A DNA stretch of 9,039 bases from Maricaulis sp048270095 (GTDB lineage Bacteria > Pseudomonadota > Alphaproteobacteria > Caulobacterales > Maricaulaceae), in the NCBI RefSeq assembly GCF_048270095.1, contig NZ_JBLWTL010000041.1, forward strand, positions 1 through 9,039, given 5' to 3'. This document shows, piece by piece, positions 1-6,888 of this stretch. A program made the translations under genes and the position numbers. The notes under the pieces were generated by a model, which did not search any database, was not told the DNA's origin, and saw only the letters and a list, made by a program, of their open reading frames with translations. How positions within the stretch are numbered: the stretch's first letter is position 1; each line of letters begins with the position of its first letter.

Positions 1-932
1 GCCGCACTGGCCCGCAGCGTGGTGAGAAACGCGCCACTATCCGCCTCGCCATCCCAGCGCTTGAGCATCACCGCCGTCAGGGCGCCGGCATTGACCAGCA
101 TCGCCGAGCCTGGACTGGCCAGCGTTACCAGACCAGCGCCGGCGCGCAGGCCGGTGATCGCCGCCAGCCGCGCCGCGCCGGTCGAGGATGCGCCGCCGGA
201 AAACACCACAAGACGCCCGCGTTGATGCTTGTGGGTGCCCGCGTTCGGCGCCGGCAATGCGCCCTGCCAGAGCGCCGGCTCATTGATACGGCCCAGCGGT
301 GTGACAACCTCGCGCCAGCCCCCGGGGATCCCGATATCGGCCACCACCAGCTCGCCACACAGCGAAGCGGACGGCTCCAGGCAATGCGCCGGCTTGCGGG
401 CGTGAAACGTCACCGTGAGATCGGCGCGCAGAGTTGTCCCGCCGGGGTCGGGCTGATCACCGCCAATCCCGCTGGGCAGATCAATCGCAATCACCGGAAT
501 CAAGCGTTCTGAGAGGATCGCGGCCAGCTGCGCCGCGACGCCCTCCAGCGGACGGCTCAGCCCGGCCCCAAACATCGCATCGACCACCAGGCCGGCATCA
601 CCCAGCGATGAAGCGGTCATTGCCTCGACCGGACCATCCCAGAGCGCCAGCGCTGCAGCCGCATCGCCCTTCAGACCGCCCGGCTCGCCGAGCAGCGCGA
701 TCCGGACCGGCCAGCCAGCCTGGCGCAATATCCGGCCACAAACGAACCCATCGCCGCCATTATTGCCCGGTCCGCACAGGATCAGGGCCGGACGGCGGGC
801 CCACCGTTTCGTGATCGCCCGGGCGACCGCAAGGCCGGCGGCCTCCATCAATACCGGGCCGGGCACACCGACGCTGGCGGCGAAACCATCGCAGGCGCCA
901 CAATCGGCGGTCTTGAGCACGTCGAGAGGCAT
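1..932 (-). CDS. nnr: Bifunctional NAD(P)H-hydrate repair enzyme (epimerase + dehydratase), partial at the window edge
   Basis: Reading the minus strand from ATG at 932 gives 310 codons without a stop before the left edge; the C-terminal part is missing. The protein repairs damaged NAD(P)H hydrates: the N-terminal YjeF_N domain epimerises R- and S-NAD(P)HX, and the C-terminal ribokinase-like domain dehydrates S-NAD(P)HX using ATP or ADP. Visible YjeF_N hallmarks are LMEAAG at residues 28-33, the nucleotide-binding loop GPGNNGGDG at 54-62, VDAMFGAGL at 117-125 and DLPSG at 151-155. The start of the dehydratase domain is seen at about 231-252 (a GTHKHQRGR segment followed by VVFSGGASSTGAARLAA). 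A GGAG ribosome binding site lies 5 nt upstream of the chosen ATG. The N-terminus carries two cysteines (11 and 14) that I do not recognise as typical. The gene is divergent from glnB. From memory, a YjeF-type gene beside glnBA is common in alphaproteobacteria. Confidence 0.93.
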   Translation of the reverse strand, partial: MPLDVLKTADCGACDGFAASVGVPGPVLMEAAGLAVARAITKRWARRPALILCGPGNNGGDGFVCGRILRQAGWPVRIALLGEPGGLKGDAAAALALWDGPVEAMTASSLGDAGLVVDAMFGAGLSRPLEGVAAQLAAILSERLIPVIAIDLPSGIGGDQPDPGGTTLRADLTVTFHARKPAHCLEPSASLCGELVVADIGIPGGWREVVTPLGRINEPALWQGALPAPNAGTHKHQRGRLVVFSGGASSTGAARLAAITGLRAGAGLVTLASPGSAMLVNAGALTAVMLKRWDGEADSGAFLTTLRASA

Positions 933-974
933 GATCGCTCCATTGTGCAGCACGGCTGCCCGTTCGTGTGGCAA

Positions 975-1003
975 TTGTGAGCGCGAATACTAACCCGGAT
1001 CAT
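975..1003 (+). promoter_or_regulatory. Weak sigma-70-like promoter candidate for glnBA
   Basis: TTGTGA (975-980) and GATCAT (998-1003) are separated by 17 nt and each matches four of six positions of the -35/-10 consensus. This would give a leader of roughly 50 nt before glnB. It lies in the 131-bp divergent region between nnr and glnB. I saw no good sigma-54 -24/-12 element (GG-N10-GC) and no NtrC palindrome here. The match is weak enough to arise by chance. Confidence 0.25.
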
Positions 1004-1009
1004 TTGCCT

Positions 1010-1024
1010 CTTGTAACGCACAAG
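1010..1024. promoter_or_regulatory. Short inverted repeat in the glnB leader (possible operator)
   Basis: CTTGT (1010-1014) and ACAAG (1020-1024) form a perfect 5-bp dyad around the 5-nt spacer AACGC. It lies 40 nt upstream of the glnB start, near the start point expected from the weak promoter candidate. It could be a regulator half-site pair or a small RNA hairpin. A dyad this short has appreciable chance probability, so it is recorded only as a candidate. Confidence 0.2.
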
Positions 1025-1063
1025 CGCATCACTAGCGTCATCCTCAGGAATTCGGAGTCGGTC

Positions 1064-1402
1064 ATGAAGAAAATCGAAGCCATCATCAAACCGTTCAAGC
1101 TTGATGACGTGAAGGAGGCATTGCAAGAGATTGGGGTGCAGGGCCTGACCGTCATTGAGGCCAAGGGATTTGGCCGCCAGAAAGGCCATACCGAACTGTA
1201 TCGCGGGGCCGAATACGTCGTCGACTTCCTGCCCAAGATCAAGATCGAGCTGGTATTGCCCGCTGACCGGGTCGAAGCCGCGATCGAGGCGATCCAGAAC
1301 GCCGCCCAGACCGGCCGCATCGGTGACGGCAAGATCTTCGTCAGCCCGGTCGAACATGTCATCCGCATCCGGACCGGGGAAACCGGCCTCGACGCGCTTT
1401 AA
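1064..1402 (+). CDS. glnB: Nitrogen regulatory protein PII (GlnB)
   Basis: This is a 112-residue protein, the standard PII length, beginning MKKIEAIIKPFKLDDVKEAL. PII is a cytoplasmic trimer that binds ATP/ADP and 2-oxoglutarate and passes nitrogen status to the GlnE adenylyltransferase (hence GlnA) and to NtrB. The T-loop is intact: GFGRQKGHTELYRGAEYVVDF covers 35-55, with Gln39 at the usual 2-oxoglutarate/Mg contact position and Tyr51 as the uridylylation site. The second PII signature (TGRIGDGKIFV) lies at about 83-93 and contributes to the nucleotide pocket. The frame is open upstream to an ATG at 968, but family alignment and a GGAG site (1054-1057) 6 nt before ATG 1064 fix the shorter start. 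It is followed 41 bp later by glnA on the same strand, the classic glnBA operon, which favours GlnB over the amtB-linked paralogue GlnK. Confidence 0.97.
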   Translation: MKKIEAIIKPFKLDDVKEALQEIGVQGLTVIEAKGFGRQKGHTELYRGAEYVVDFLPKIKIELVLPADRVEAAIEAIQNAAQTGRIGDGKIFVSPVEHVIRIRTGETGLDAL

Positions 1403-1443
1403 TCCCTCCCCTGTCGCCGCCCAGCAAATTCGGAGCCTGGCCC

Positions 1444-2847
1444 ATGTCCCACGAAATTATCAAGAAACTGCACGATGAAGACATCAAGTATGTCGACCTG
1501 CGCTTCACCGATCCGCGCGGCAAGTTGCAGCATGTCACCTTCGACCGCTCAGAAGTGAATGAGGACTTCTTCGAAGACGGCGTGATGTTTGACGGCTCCT
1601 CGATCGCCGGCTGGAAGGCAATCAACGAGTCCGACATGGTCCTCAAGCCCGATCCAAGCGGGATGTTCATGGATCCCTTCTACCAGCAGCCGACCATGAT
1701 CCTGTTGTGCGATGTCCTCGAGCCGGGCACCGGCGAAGCCTATAATCGCGATCCGCGCACCACCGCCAAGAAAGCCGAATCCTTCCTCACCTCGACCGGT
1801 ATCGGCGACACCGCCTATGTCGGCCCGGAAGCGGAATTCTTTATTTTCGACGATGTCCGCTACACGGCCGGCCAGGCTGAAACGAGCTATTCAATCGATA
1901 GCGAGGAAATGTCGCAAAACTCCGGCCGCCATTATGAAGGCGGCAATATGGGTCACCGCCCTGGCCCAAAAGGTGGCTATTTTCCGGTCAATCCGGTCGA
2001 TACCTGCCAGGACATGCGCACAGAAATGCTCTCCGTCCTCGAAGAGCTCGGCCTGAAGCCGGAAAAACACCACCATGAAGTCGCCCCGGCCCAGCACGAA
2101 CTCGGCATGAAGTTCGACACGCTGACCACCATGGCCGACCGCATGCAGATGTACAAATACACGGTCAAAATGGTCGCCCATGCCTATGGCAAGACCGCGA
2201 CCTTCATGCCCAAGCCGATGTGGAACGATAACGGCACCGGCATGCATGTGCATCAGTCAATCTGGAAGAATGGCAATCCGGTCTTCGCCGGCGACCGCTA
2301 TGCCGACCTTTCGGAGACCTGCCTGCATTATATCGGCGGCATCATCAAACATGCCCGCGCGATCAATGCTTTCGCCAATGCGTCGACGAATAGCTATAAG
2401 CGCCTTGTACCCGGTTATGAAGCTCCGGTCCTGCTGGCCTATTCGGCCCGCAACCGCTCGGCCTCGATCCGCATCCCCTGGGTCAGCTCGCCGAAGGCCA
2501 AGCGTCTTGAAACCCGCTTCCCCGATCCGGCGGGTAATCCCTATCTCACCTTCGCCTCTCTGCTGATGGCCGGCCTGGACGGGATCGAGAACCGCATCGA
2601 TCCGGGTGATCCGATGGACAAGGACCTTTACGACCTGCCACCGCAGGAGCTGCAAGGTATCCCGACTGTCTGCCGCTCGCTGCGGGAAGCACTCGAATCT
2701 CTCGATGCCGACCGTGACTTTCTCAAGAAGGGCGGCGTCATGGATGACGACCAGATCGACGCCTATATCGATCTGAAGATGGAAGAAGTCCTGCGTCTGG
2801 AGATGCATCCGCATCCGGTCGAATTCGACATGTATTACTCCTGCTAG
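1444..2847 (+). CDS. glnA: Glutamine synthetase type I (GS I-beta-like)
   Basis: This 467-residue enzyme makes glutamine from glutamate, ammonia and ATP as a cytoplasmic dodecamer, the entry point of ammonia assimilation. The N-terminal beta-grasp domain (about 15-100) holds the DGSSIAGW loop. Catalytic-domain hallmarks are EAEFFIF at 129-135 (metal ligands Glu129 and Glu131), the AQHELGMKFD segment, the NGTGMHVHQS ammonia/metal motif at 263-272, and the RIPWVSSPKAKRLETRFPDP region that binds ATP and glutamate. Tyr396 in DLYDLPPQE corresponds to the adenylylated Tyr397 of E. coli GS, so activity is probably tuned by GlnE under PII control. GGAG (1432-1435) lies 8 nt before ATG. Length and motifs are complete, with no frameshift. 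It is the second gene of glnBA and is followed by a strong hairpin. Confidence 0.98.
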   Translation: MSHEIIKKLHDEDIKYVDLRFTDPRGKLQHVTFDRSEVNEDFFEDGVMFDGSSIAGWKAINESDMVLKPDPSGMFMDPFYQQPTMILLCDVLEPGTGEAYNRDPRTTAKKAESFLTSTGIGDTAYVGPEAEFFIFDDVRYTAGQAETSYSIDSEEMSQNSGRHYEGGNMGHRPGPKGGYFPVNPVDTCQDMRTEMLSVLEELGLKPEKHHHEVAPAQHELGMKFDTLTTMADRMQMYKYTVKMVAHAYGKTATFMPKPMWNDNGTGMHVHQSIWKNGNPVFAGDRYADLSETCLHYIGGIIKHARAINAFANASTNSYKRLVPGYEAPVLLAYSARNRSASIRIPWVSSPKAKRLETRFPDPAGNPYLTFASLLMAGLDGIENRIDPGDPMDKDLYDLPPQELQGIPTVCRSLREALESLDADRDFLKKGGVMDDDQIDAYIDLKMEEVLRLEMHPHPVEFDMYYSC

Positions 2848-2874
2848 GCGGCAATCTGCCCCCCAGGATTGGCA

Positions 2875-2913
2875 ATACAGCACGGCCGGGAGCAATCCCG
2901 GCCGTGTCTGTAT
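2875..2913 (+). terminator. Hairpin terminator of the glnBA operon
   Basis: ATACAG (2875-2880) plus CACGGCCGGGA (2881-2891) pair with TCCCGGCCGTG (2896-2906) and CTGTAT (2908-2913). The 17-bp stem has one bulged T (2907) and a GCAA (GNRA) tetraloop. It begins 27 nt after the glnA stop. The downstream side (GCGTTTA) has only a short T run, so termination may depend on the very stable stem or the hairpin may mainly protect the mRNA 3' end. Confidence 0.8.
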
Positions 2914-2934
2914 GCGTTTAGGTCTCCAGAACGG

Positions 2935-2963
2935 TCGACGAGTCGTCTTGCATTCGCTACAAA
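2935..2963 (+). promoter_or_regulatory. Weak promoter candidate for the autotransporter gene
   Basis: TCGACG (2935-2940) and TACAAA (2958-2963) have 17-nt spacing and match four of six bases of each sigma-70 box. The site lies after the glnA hairpin and about 50 nt before the autotransporter start, where a separate promoter is expected. The surrounding bases include the dyad CGAC-GA-GTCG (2937-2946), which may be a binding site or chance. Confidence 0.3.
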
Positions 2964-3013
2964 TCACGTCGAGTTTGCCGATCCGTTTTCGGCCATGATG
3001 ATCAGGAGTCGGT

Positions 3014-6000
3014 ATGCGTCGCCGTTTTATGTTTGCCAGCGCCCTTGTATCGCTGACCGTTGCTGCCCCTGCCGCCTTCGCGGATCGCGAAGTGACCACA
3101 GAGATCACCGACGCTCTCGCCACCTCGACTGCGGGTGATGGCGGGGTCGCCGACAATATCGTGATCACCAGCTCTGGCCGCGTCACGCGGACGACTGTCG
3201 CGACACCAGCCCTGACACTCGACAGCGATAATGACATTACCCAGGCTGGCAACATCACCGTGACCTCGGACGATGATGGCGGCGTTGGCGTTCATATCAT
3301 CGGCGGCAATACCGGCGACTTCACCAGTAGCGGCCAGATCGTGGTGACCAGCGAAACCGTCCCGACCGACGAAGATAGCGATGGCGATATTGACGGGCCC
3401 GGCGCAGTCGGGGGCAACCGCATCGCGGTCCTCGTCGATGGTGCCGCCGTTTTCACCGGCGACATACTCTTCTCTGATACCAGCCAGATGATCGTGCGCG
3501 GCAATGATTCTGCCGGCATCCGCATCCTCACCGGCATTGACGGTTCGGTCGATTATAGCGGCCGCCTCACGCTTGCCGGTGATCGCTCAACGGCGATCGA
3601 TATCCAGGACAATATTTCCGGTGATCTGAATATTGGTGGCGCGATTGCCGCCAATGGCGCTTCGGCAGCCGGTGTCTCGGTGCTCGGCGATATTGGCGGT
3701 GCCATGACACTGCGCGGCAATATCGCCACCACGGGTTATCGTTTCCAGTCGCGCCCGACCGAAACCTACCTGGAACAGCTGGAAGCCGACGACCTGTTGC
3801 AGGGCGGCAGCGCCGTCGTGCTCAGCGGCAATGTCAGCGGCGGCCTCTATGTCGGCGGACCAACGGCGGACACTACCTCAGAGACGACTTCGGTGCTGAC
3901 CACGCGCGGCGACGCGCCGACCATGCACATTTTCGCAGGTGCCAGTGATATCGTGCTCGGCGAAGTCGTGATCCCGGCGATTGCCGACGATCCCGACACC
4001 GCTGATGTCGATGAGAGCCAGGCGGCCCAGCATCTCGGTTACAGCTTTGTCGTCCGCGGCCAGGTGATGGCGAGCGGCGATCTTGACGGCGTCGACGCAA
4101 CATCCATCCGCGTCGAGGGCGGCGCAGGAACGACCGCGACCCTGACTGGCGGATTCCTCAATCAGGGCACGATCAGCGCCTTCGCCTATGGCGTACCCGG
4201 CGAAGAAGCGGTGGCAACAACGATGAGCGTCGGAGCAGGCGCCATCATTCCCCTCCTCACCAATCTGGGTGAAATGCGCGCGACAGCCGTCGGCACCGGC
4301 GCTACCGCTCGCGTCATCATGCTCGATGCCGACGCCTATCTCCCGTCGCTGGTCAATGAAGGCACGATTTTCGCAAACGCCGTTGAGGGCGCCAGCGGCG
4401 TGGCCGTCCAGGATCTCTCCGGCAGCCTGACCTCTGTGGTCAATTCCGGCGTCATTTCCGCTCTCTACGGCGCGCCGACCACGGCCGATGCCGTGGCCTA
4501 CGAAACCGTCGCCCTCGACCTGTCCCACGCGACCACAGCAACCCTGGTGCGCCAATACCGCCGCGATGGCGTCGATGAAGATGTCAGCCTGGCGATCTAT
4601 GGCGATGTCCTGTTCGGCAGCGGCGATGATGTGCTCCAGGTCGAAGCCGGTCAGGTGACCGGCAATATCAGCTTCGGCGATGGCGCCGACCAGCTCGTCA
4701 TCACCGGCGGCAGTATTGTTTCCGGCGTACTGGACGATGCCGATAACAATCTGGAGATCAGTGTCGATGATGCCAGCCTGGTCCTCGGGGCCGCGACCGA
4801 TTTGGGGATCAGCGATGCGCGGCTCGGCGACGGCGCCGTCCTGAGCTTCCAGATTGATCACACGCTCGACATTGCAGCCTTCGTCAATGCATCCGGCACG
4901 GTCACGTTTGAAGCGGGCTCACGCATCACATCCACCCTGACCAATCTGATTGGCGAAGGCGCGACCTATGTCGTGCTGACCGCCGACAGCCTGGTGATCG
5001 AGGAAGCCCTGGACGTGCTCCAGGACACCACAGCGCCTTATCTCTACGAGGCTGCGCTCAATTTCGATCCGAATGATTCCAATTCGCTCACGCTGACCCT
5101 GCAGCGCCGCTCCGCCGAGGAACTTGGCATGAATGCCAATCAGGCCGGCGCCTATGAGGCGACCTATTCGGTCTGGCAAAATGACGCCGAACTCGGTGCG
5201 GCCATCGCGTCGCTGACAACAGAACGCGATTTCTTCCAGGCCTATGATCAGCTTCTGCCGGAATATGCAGCCAGCGCGATCCAGTTTGCGCTTGCCACCA
5301 ATGACAGCGCTGTGGGCGCCCTCTCCAACCGGCTCGATGCCGTGCGCCGCAGCCCCGACGATACCGGTGGACTGTGGGTGCAGGAATTCGGCTATTACGC
5401 TGACCGTGCCGGCACATCCTTCGGCCCGGGTTATCGCGGCCATGGTATCGGCCTGGCGGTCGGTTTCGACCAACCCTTCGGTCCCTTCTATGCCGCGGGC
5501 GTCAATTTCGTTGGTTCGGCCAGCGAAATTTCTGAAGTCGACGGGTTTGACGATCCCATGTCCGCCGTGTCGGGCCAGATCGGTGCCTATGCGGGCTCCC
5601 GCTTCGGTGAAACCACGCTGGATATCTATGGCGCGGTCGGGTTTGACAGTTTCGAGCATAATCGCCGCATCGTGATCGGCAGCTATTCGGCCTCGCCGAC
5701 AGCCAGCTGGAGCGGTTACCACCTCGCCGCCTCGGCCCGTGTCGGGCGCGATTTCAGCGCCGGGAATTATTATCTCCGGCCCTCGGCATCGATCGATTAC
5801 CTTGGTCTCTACGAAGGTTCCTACACGGAAACCGGCGGCGGTTCCGGCGTCGACCTGGTCGTTTCTGACCGCGAATCGAGCAGTTTCTCGGCCACAGCCC
5901 TGATGACACTCGGCGCGCGCTATGCCGGCAATGACAGCTGGTGGTCACCGCATATCCAGGCTGGTTTCCGCAATGAGTTCAGCGGCGGCGAAACCGAAAC

Positions 6001-6193
6001 AGATGCCCATTTCGTCGATTATGACGAGACCTTCACCCTGCGCTCGCAACAAATCCCCGGAACCGGTTTCATCTTCGGATTCGGCATCGCGGCTGGCTCG
6101 GGCTATTCGGTCTTCTCGTTCGATTATGACGCCGATCTGCGCGAAGACTTCATTCGCCACACGGCCCGGCTCGTCATGCGGATGGTGTTCTAG
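3014..6193 (+). CDS. Autotransporter (type Va secretion) with a beta-helical passenger and C-terminal beta-barrel
   Basis: This 1059-residue protein is predicted to be exported by Sec and to present its own passenger at the cell surface. Residues 1-23 are a clear signal peptide (RRR, hydrophobic core, cleavage after AFA). The passenger, about 24-700, is rich in Gly, Asp, Thr, Ser and Ala, has no cysteine, and shows short strand/turn repeats typical of a right-handed beta-helix, including about 25-residue repeats at 166-244 and a GSGDD...GDGADQL block near 537-565. DEDSDGDID at 119-127 fits the calcium-loop pattern DxDxDGxxD. A linker region (MNANQAGAY, then LLPEYA at 747-752) precedes the barrel, which starts at about 785 (GGLWVQEFG) and ends in MRMVF with the terminal Phe expected of outer-membrane barrels. 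AGGAG lies 5 nt upstream of the ATG. I saw no protease catalytic triad, so a structural or adhesive role is more likely, but the substrate or partner is unknown. Confidence 0.93.
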   Translation: MRRRFMFASALVSLTVAAPAAFADREVTTEITDALATSTAGDGGVADNIVITSSGRVTRTTVATPALTLDSDNDITQAGNITVTSDDDGGVGVHIIGGNTGDFTSSGQIVVTSETVPTDEDSDGDIDGPGAVGGNRIAVLVDGAAVFTGDILFSDTSQMIVRGNDSAGIRILTGIDGSVDYSGRLTLAGDRSTAIDIQDNISGDLNIGGAIAANGASAAGVSVLGDIGGAMTLRGNIATTGYRFQSRPTETYLEQLEADDLLQGGSAVVLSGNVSGGLYVGGPTADTTSETTSVLTTRGDAPTMHIFAGASDIVLGEVVIPAIADDPDTADVDESQAAQHLGYSFVVRGQVMASGDLDGVDATSIRVEGGAGTTATLTGGFLNQGTISAFAYGVPGEEAVATTMSVGAGAIIPLLTNLGEMRATAVGTGATARVIMLDADAYLPSLVNEGTIFANAVEGASGVAVQDLSGSLTSVVNSGVISALYGAPTTADAVAYETVALDLSHATTATLVRQYRRDGVDEDVSLAIYGDVLFGSGDDVLQVEAGQVTGNISFGDGADQLVITGGSIVSGVLDDADNNLEISVDDASLVLGAATDLGISDARLGDGAVLSFQIDHTLDIAAFVNASGTVTFEAGSRITSTLTNLIGEGATYVVLTADSLVIEEALDVLQDTTAPYLYEAALNFDPNDSNSLTLTLQRRSAEELGMNANQAGAYEATYSVWQNDAELGAAIASLTTERDFFQAYDQLLPEYAASAIQFALATNDSAVGALSNRLDAVRRSPDDTGGLWVQEFGYYADRAGTSFGPGYRGHGIGLAVGFDQPFGPFYAAGVNFVGSASEISEVDGFDDPMSAVSGQIGAYAGSRFGETTLDIYGAVGFDSFEHNRRIVIGSYSASPTASWSGYHLAASARVGRDFSAGNYYLRPSASIDYLGLYEGSYTETGGGSGVDLVVSDRESSSFSATALMTLGARYAGNDSWWSPHIQAGFRNEFSGGETETDAHFVDYDETFTLRSQQIPGTGFIFGFGIAAGSGYSVFSFDYDADLREDFIRHTARLVMRMVF
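3509..3745 (+). repeat. Tandem about 25-residue passenger repeats in the autotransporter
   Basis: Three successive units begin at Ser166 (SAGIRILTGIDGSVDYSGRL), Ser192 (STAIDIQDNISGDLNIGGAI) and Ser217 (SAAGVSVLGDIGGAMTLRGN). Each follows the pattern S-x-A/G-I/V, a short strand, then an I-x-G turn, a second strand ending in G or GG, and a third strand. The period of 25-26 residues fits one or more beta-helix rungs. The third unit runs into ATTGYRF at 238-244. The repeats are diverged at DNA level, so slippage-type variation is not obvious. Confidence 0.5.
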
Positions 6194-6247
6194 GACTGCG
6201 ATCCTCCGGCAAGACTCGATTAACCCTGACAGGCCAGACTGCGCGGC

Positions 6248-6850
6248 ATGAAACCTGCCGCCCTCTTCGTTTGCCTGGCCCTTGCCAGCCTGTCTGCCTG
6301 CACGACGCCAACCCCGTCTCAGACAGCGGATGTGTGCCTGATCCTCGAGGATAATCGCGCCTGGTGGCGGGCGATCCAGCGTACCGAGCGTCGCTGGGGC
6401 GTGCCGCCCGGCGTGCAATTGGCCATCCTCAAGCGGGAATCCAGCTTCAACGCCCATGCCCGGCCAGCGCGCAATCGCCTGTTCGGGATTATCCCCGGGC
6501 GCCGCCCGTCCAGCGCTTATGGCTACGCCCAGGCACTCGACGGGACCTGGGACTGGTATCGCGAAGACACCGGCCGCGGCGGCGCCAATCGCAATAATTT
6601 CGGCGATGCTGTCGACTTCGTCGGCTGGTACGCGTCCAAGAGCCGGCAATTATCGGGCATCGCTTCCGACAATGCGCGCGACCTCTACCTGTCCTATCAT
6701 GAGGGCCATGGCGGCTTTAATCGCGGCTCGTATCGCTCCAAGGGCTGGCTGGTGAATGTTGCCGCCGACGTCGCCCGCGACGCGCAGCGCTATCAAACAC
6801 AGATCAATGGCTGTGAGCGGCGGCTTTCCCACCGTTTTTGGCTGTTTTGA
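6248..6850 (+). CDS. Lytic transglycosylase SLT-domain lipoprotein
   Basis: The 200-residue protein has a lipoprotein signal: hydrophobic residues 4-15 and lipobox SLSAC with Cys18 as the lipidated residue, so it is probably anchored to an envelope membrane facing the periplasm. The SLT-like domain spans about 40-185: the predicted catalytic Glu64 sits in ILKRESSF, AYGYAQAL matches the conserved G-[LY]-x-Q region, and YLSYHEGHGGF (near 155) matches the aromatic/His-Gly motif lining the peptidoglycan cleft. Enzymes of this class cleave MurNAc-GlcNAc bonds to give 1,6-anhydro ends. The 17-residue basic stretch between the catalytic Glu and AYGYAQ is longer than in minimal SLT domains. The ribosome binding site is poor, but this ATG is the one that yields the lipoprotein signal. 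It lies 54 bp after the autotransporter with no clear terminator between, so co-transcription is possible. parE starts 38 bp downstream. Confidence 0.85.
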   Translation: MKPAALFVCLALASLSACTTPTPSQTADVCLILEDNRAWWRAIQRTERRWGVPPGVQLAILKRESSFNAHARPARNRLFGIIPGRRPSSAYGYAQALDGTWDWYREDTGRGGANRNNFGDAVDFVGWYASKSRQLSGIASDNARDLYLSYHEGHGGFNRGSYRSKGWLVNVAADVARDAQRYQTQINGCERRLSHRFWLF

Positions 6851-6888
6851 ATCTCCCCTAGTGGCGCCGACTCGGGCATGTTGACCCG

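Noticed and set aside
19..814. Plus-strand frames over the left edge
   Set aside because: They are Arg/Pro/Ala-rich shadows of nnr, whose minus-strand translation shows a clear YjeF signature.
973..984. AATTGTGAGCGC, identical to half of the symmetric lac operator
   Set aside because: The second half-site is missing (GAATACTAA follows) and no LacI-type regulator or sugar gene is nearby, so this is most likely coincidence.
943..985. Possible NtrC (GTGCAGCAC) or sigma-54 (TGGCAATTGTGAGC) elements upstream of glnB
   Set aside because: The dyad has a 1-nt spacer rather than NtrC spacing, and GG to GC is separated by 9 rather than 10 nt without the TTGC core.
968..1063. A longer glnB start at 968
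   Set aside because: It would add 32 residues absent from PII proteins; the 1064 start has a good ribosome binding site and gives the canonical 112 residues.
848..1368. Minus-strand frames opposite glnB
   Set aside because: Their translations are reverse images of the PII coding sequence, and one overlaps the start of the real nnr gene.
2257..5722. Long minus-strand frames opposite glnA and the autotransporter (2257-3258, 3878-4861, 4919-5722)
   Set aside because: They are low-information antisense frames with no domain signature or start context, lying over well-supported plus-strand genes; one also crosses the glnA terminator.
6820..6850. T-rich run at the end of the transglycosylase gene as a terminator before parE
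   Set aside because: The T runs lie inside the coding sequence and no stem longer than three base pairs precedes them.
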